Assembly: GCA_016282415.1 (NCBI GenBank)
Contig: JAEEKO010000057.1
Span: forward strand, 1 to 9,684
Direction of reading: 5' to 3'
DNA: 9,684 bases
Origin: Caryophanales bacterium
GTDB lineage: Bacteria; Bacillota_I; Bacilli_A; RF39; UBA660
Every line of letters starts with the position of its first letter. The first letter of the stretch is position 1. The translations under genes and the position numbers were made by a program. This document shows positions 7,134 through 9,684 of this stretch, piece by piece. The notes beneath the pieces are model-generated. The model was given only the letters and a program-made list of their open reading frames with translations, was not told the DNA's origin and made no database searches.

Positions 7134-8135
7134 ATGGAGAAGAAAAAAATTATTATATTTGGTGCGTCTGGTAATACTGGCAGTTATTTAACAGATTATG
7201 CTAAAAATTTTTTTGATAATGATGAGTATGAAATTGTTGCTGTTGGAAGGAGAAAAACTGATTGGTTCGATAGTATTGGTGTTAAATACTATAGTATTGA
7301 CGTATCTGATAAAGAAGCCTATGATCAATTACCAAAAGATAATGTTTATGCTGTTATATATTTAGCGGGGGTCTTACCTGCATATATGAGTGGATATGAC
7401 CCATATAAATATATTAATATTAATATTTTGGGTGCATTAAACATGTTGGAATATTGTAGAATTAATCATGCTGATCGCGTAATATATACCCAAACTATTT
7501 CTGATTTAAGTAATTATTTTGGTAAGGTTAAGGAGTTAACGCCTGATATGCCAAGAAGTATTAAAATGACAGGCGATCATGCTTTATATGCAATTTCAAA
7601 ATCTACTGCTGTTGATATGATTGAACATTATCATCAAGAATATGGAATTAAAAACTTTATTTTTAGATTACCAACTATATATCAATATACCAATGATGAC
7701 GGATATAATGTTGATGGAGTTTATCGAAAATTAGGTTATCGTATCTTAATTGATAAAGCTATTGCTGGTGAACCTATTGAAATGTGGGGTAATCCTAATC
7801 TTGAAAAAGATATTGTATATGTTGCAGATTTTAGTCAAATGTTATGTAAGGTAGTATTAGCTAATCGTAATACTGGATTTTATAATGTAGGTACTGGAAA
7901 GGGCGTATCTTTAAAAGAACAAATCGAAGGTATAATTGAAGTTTTCTGTGACCCTGAACACAAATCGGAAATTATTGCTTGTCCAGAAAAACCAGATAGT
8001 CCAGAATATATTATGAATATTGATAATGCAATTAAAGAGTTAGGTTATGAACCACAATATGATTATATTTCTTACTTAAAAGAATTTAAAAAAGAAATGA
8101 AGTTAAAAAGATTTGAAGGGTTAGGAAAAAGATAG
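7134..8135 (+). CDS. NAD(P)-dependent extended SDR, sugar-nucleotide epimerase/reductase
   Basis: A 333-residue cytoplasmic enzyme of the extended short-chain dehydrogenase family. The Rossmann dinucleotide motif GASGNTG is at 10-16. The active-site YxxxK is Y152 and K156 in LYAISK, with candidate catalytic Thr/Ser at 119-123 (YTQTIS). Substrate-domain signatures include FRLPTIY (177-183), DIVYVADF (226-233), YNVGTGKGVSL (250-260) and the C-terminal KELGYEP (301-307). It probably epimerises or reduces a nucleotide-linked keto sugar. A dehydratase role is less likely, because the catalytic region lacks the TDE triad expected of 4,6-dehydratases. Position between the WbqC-family gene and the flippase suggests it tailors a sugar of the same repeat unit. 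GAGG five bases before the ATG supports the start, and its TAG abuts the next ATG. Confidence 0.87.
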   Translation: MEKKKIIIFGASGNTGSYLTDYAKNFFDNDEYEIVAVGRRKTDWFDSIGVKYYSIDVSDKEAYDQLPKDNVYAVIYLAGVLPAYMSGYDPYKYININILGALNMLEYCRINHADRVIYTQTISDLSNYFGKVKELTPDMPRSIKMTGDHALYAISKSTAVDMIEHYHQEYGIKNFIFRLPTIYQYTNDDGYNVDGVYRKLGYRILIDKAIAGEPIEMWGNPNLEKDIVYVADFSQMLCKVVLANRNTGFYNVGTGKGVSLKEQIEGIIEVFCDPEHKSEIIACPEKPDSPEYIMNIDNAIKELGYEPQYDYISYLKEFKKEMKLKRFEGLGKR

Positions 8136-9356
8136 ATGAATAATAAGAAGAATTTTATTTGGAATTTCGTTGGGTTAAGTTTTTATGCATTAGTATCATT
8201 TATACTTTTAATTGTTGTTAAAAGAATAAATGGCATTGATACTGCAGGAGTATTTACTTATGCGTTTTCATTAACGACACTATTATTTTATGCTGTTTTA
8301 TATTATTCACGAGTTTATCAAATAGCTAATTATAATAATAATAAAAATTTTAATCAATTTTTTTCATTTAAAATTATTTCATCAATTGTTGTAATCGTTT
8401 TCACCGTTATTTTTTCTTTAATTAATGGATTTTCAAAAGAAAAAATATTAATCATTGCAGGCTTATTAGTTTTTAGATTAGCTGATGCATTTTCAGAAAC
8501 TTTTTATGGGTATATTCAAGATAAAGGCTTTTTATATAAAGTAGGAGTATCATACACACTAAAATCATTAATTGGTGTTATTGCATTTATTGTTTATGAT
8601 TATTTTACTCAAAACGTTTTTTTATCAATTTTATTATTAGATTTAATTAATGTTTTATTTATATTGATTTATGATTCAAAGAATTATAAATCAATTAATA
8701 GTAAAGAAAAATTTAAAATTGATTTTAGTAAATGCGGATTAATTCTTGCAGAAGCATTTCCTATATTTATTTTCTCATTTTTAAATATTTATTTAGCAAA
8801 TGCTCAAAAATTAACCATAAATTATTTTGTGTCTGATGATATTCAAACCATATTTGGTATTTTAATAATGCCTGCTACGGTTTTATCATTAATTAGTGGG
8901 TATATTATAATGCCATTTGTTAGTACCTTAAAAAATAATATTACTAAAAAGAATTATAAATCATTTTATAAGATTTCTTTTAGCATTATGGGTGTTTTAA
9001 TTGCTTGTGGAGTATTATGCTCCATAGGAATATATTTAATTGGTGTTCCAGTATTAAACATTATTTATGATTTAGATTTAGTAAAATATAAATTATTATT
9101 AGTCATTGTTATTATCGGAGCAACATTTAATGCTTGCGCTGCAGCATTATCAAGTATTTTAATTTTAAAAAAGAAAAATGTAATGCAAACTATTTTCTAT
9201 TTAATTTCATCTGTTGTTGGGACAGTATTAAATATTGTATTAATTAAGTATCATGGTATAAACGGTGCTGTTTATTCATATATGATAATTTATATTATTT
9301 TATTTATATTATATATTGTATATTTTATATTAATAAAGAGTAAAGAGGATAAATAA
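8136..9356 (+). CDS. Wzx-type oligosaccharide flippase (MOP superfamily)
   Basis: A 406-residue, strongly hydrophobic protein with about twelve predicted membrane spans (roughly 10-28, 39-57, 77-97, 103-120, 137-155, 160-178, 201-222, 237-262, 279-301, 316-341, 351-370, 374-400). Length and layout are typical of Wzx/RfbX transporters. The N-terminal WNFVGLSFYALVSFILL and the central LKSLIGVIAF stretch fit the family. It would flip the undecaprenyl-diphosphate-linked repeat unit across the cytoplasmic membrane for polymerisation by a Wzy protein, which is not in the window. The ATG directly follows the TAG of the SDR gene, with AGGA (8123-8126) nine bases upstream. Its TAA overlaps the following ATG. 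A MATE-type drug exporter is unlikely in this setting. Confidence 0.86.
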   Translation: MNNKKNFIWNFVGLSFYALVSFILLIVVKRINGIDTAGVFTYAFSLTTLLFYAVLYYSRVYQIANYNNNKNFNQFFSFKIISSIVVIVFTVIFSLINGFSKEKILIIAGLLVFRLADAFSETFYGYIQDKGFLYKVGVSYTLKSLIGVIAFIVYDYFTQNVFLSILLLDLINVLFILIYDSKNYKSINSKEKFKIDFSKCGLILAEAFPIFIFSFLNIYLANAQKLTINYFVSDDIQTIFGILIMPATVLSLISGYIIMPFVSTLKNNITKKNYKSFYKISFSIMGVLIACGVLCSIGIYLIGVPVLNIIYDLDLVKYKLLLVIVIIGATFNACAAALSSILILKKKNVMQTIFYLISSVVGTVLNIVLIKYHGINGAVYSYMIIYIILFILYIVYFILIKSKEDK

Positions 9357-9684
9357 TGAAAATATCAATTATAACAGTTTGTTATAACTCAGAAAAAACA
9401 ATCAATGATACTATTACCTCAGTATTAAATCAAACTTATCAAAATTATGAATACATAATAGTTGATGGTTTATCAAAAGATAAAACAATGGAGATAGTTA
9501 AAGAATATGAATCAAAATTCAATGGTAAACTCAAATATATTTCTGAGAAAGATAATGGACTATATGATGCAATGAATAAGGGAATTAAAATGGCATCTGG
9601 TGATATTATCGGAATCATTAATTCTGATGATATTTTGGCTAATGAAAATATTTTTCAAACTATTATAGATAACTTTTCTAGTGA
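9356..9684 (+). CDS. GT2 glycosyltransferase, WfgS-like, truncated at the window end
   Basis: The first 109 residues of a GT2 enzyme, open to the last base. SIITVCYNSEKTI (4-16), SVLNQTYQNYEY (22-33), VDGLSKDKT (36-44), EKDNGLYDAMNKG (64-76) and the metal-binding NSDD (89-92) match the WfgS/WfeV-like branch of GT2 found in O-antigen and colanic-acid-type clusters. It presumably transfers a sugar to the growing lipid-linked repeat in the cytoplasm. The ATG overlaps the flippase TAA as TAATG, and AAAGAGG (9342-9348) lies seven bases upstream, so it continues the same operon. Only about the first half of a normal-length protein is present. Confidence 0.88.
   Translation, partial: MKISIITVCYNSEKTINDTITSVLNQTYQNYEYIIVDGLSKDKTMEIVKEYESKFNGKLKYISEKDNGLYDAMNKGIKMASGDIIGIINSDDILANENIFQTIIDNFSS

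Overview
The window is a very AT-rich stretch (roughly a quarter to 30% GC by eye) of a low-GC Gram-positive-type genome. A gut-associated Bacilli/Erysipelotrichia-like, Acholeplasma/RF39-like or Clostridium-like bacterium fits. Support comes from AT-rich codons, AGA/CGT arginine usage, AGGAGG-type ribosome binding sites and tight gene packing. Tryptophan is encoded by TGG throughout and no reading frame carries an internal TGA. One gene ends in TGA, so the standard code (table 11) is favoured over the Mycoplasma code. The lineage is an inference; no rRNA or housekeeping marker is present.

The whole window is one part of a surface-polysaccharide (capsule / exopolysaccharide / cell-wall glycan) biosynthesis locus. 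All ten genes lie on the + strand and both end genes run off the window. Left unit (1-3159): a GT2-GT4 glycosyltransferase fusion missing its N-terminus, then a multi-spanning GT-C-like membrane protein. A compact intrinsic terminator covers that gene's stop codon, and a good extended -10 promoter follows directly, so a new transcription unit starts at 3196.

Right unit (3196-9684, continuing): a DPM1-like polyprenyl-phosphate glycosyltransferase, a DUF2304 small membrane protein, an EpsJ-type GT2, a VioA-like DegT sugar aminotransferase, a WbqC-family protein, an extended SDR sugar-nucleotide reductase/epimerase, a Wzx-type flippase and the beginning of a WfgS-like GT2. These genes overlap, abut or lie within 15 nt of each other, as expected for one translationally coupled operon.

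Working model (inference): sugars are assembled on an undecaprenyl carrier by the cytoplasmic GT2/GT4 enzymes. The aminotransferase/WbqC/SDR trio makes and decorates an unusual amino-deoxysugar. Wzx flips the lipid-linked unit. The DPM1-like/DUF2304 pair may supply a lipid-phosphate sugar used outside the membrane by the GT-C protein. The Wzy polymerase, the initiating sugar-phosphate transferase and the nucleotide-sugar 4,6-dehydratase that this model needs are not in the window. No RNA genes, insertion sequences, CRISPR arrays or gene-free stretches over 300 bases were seen.
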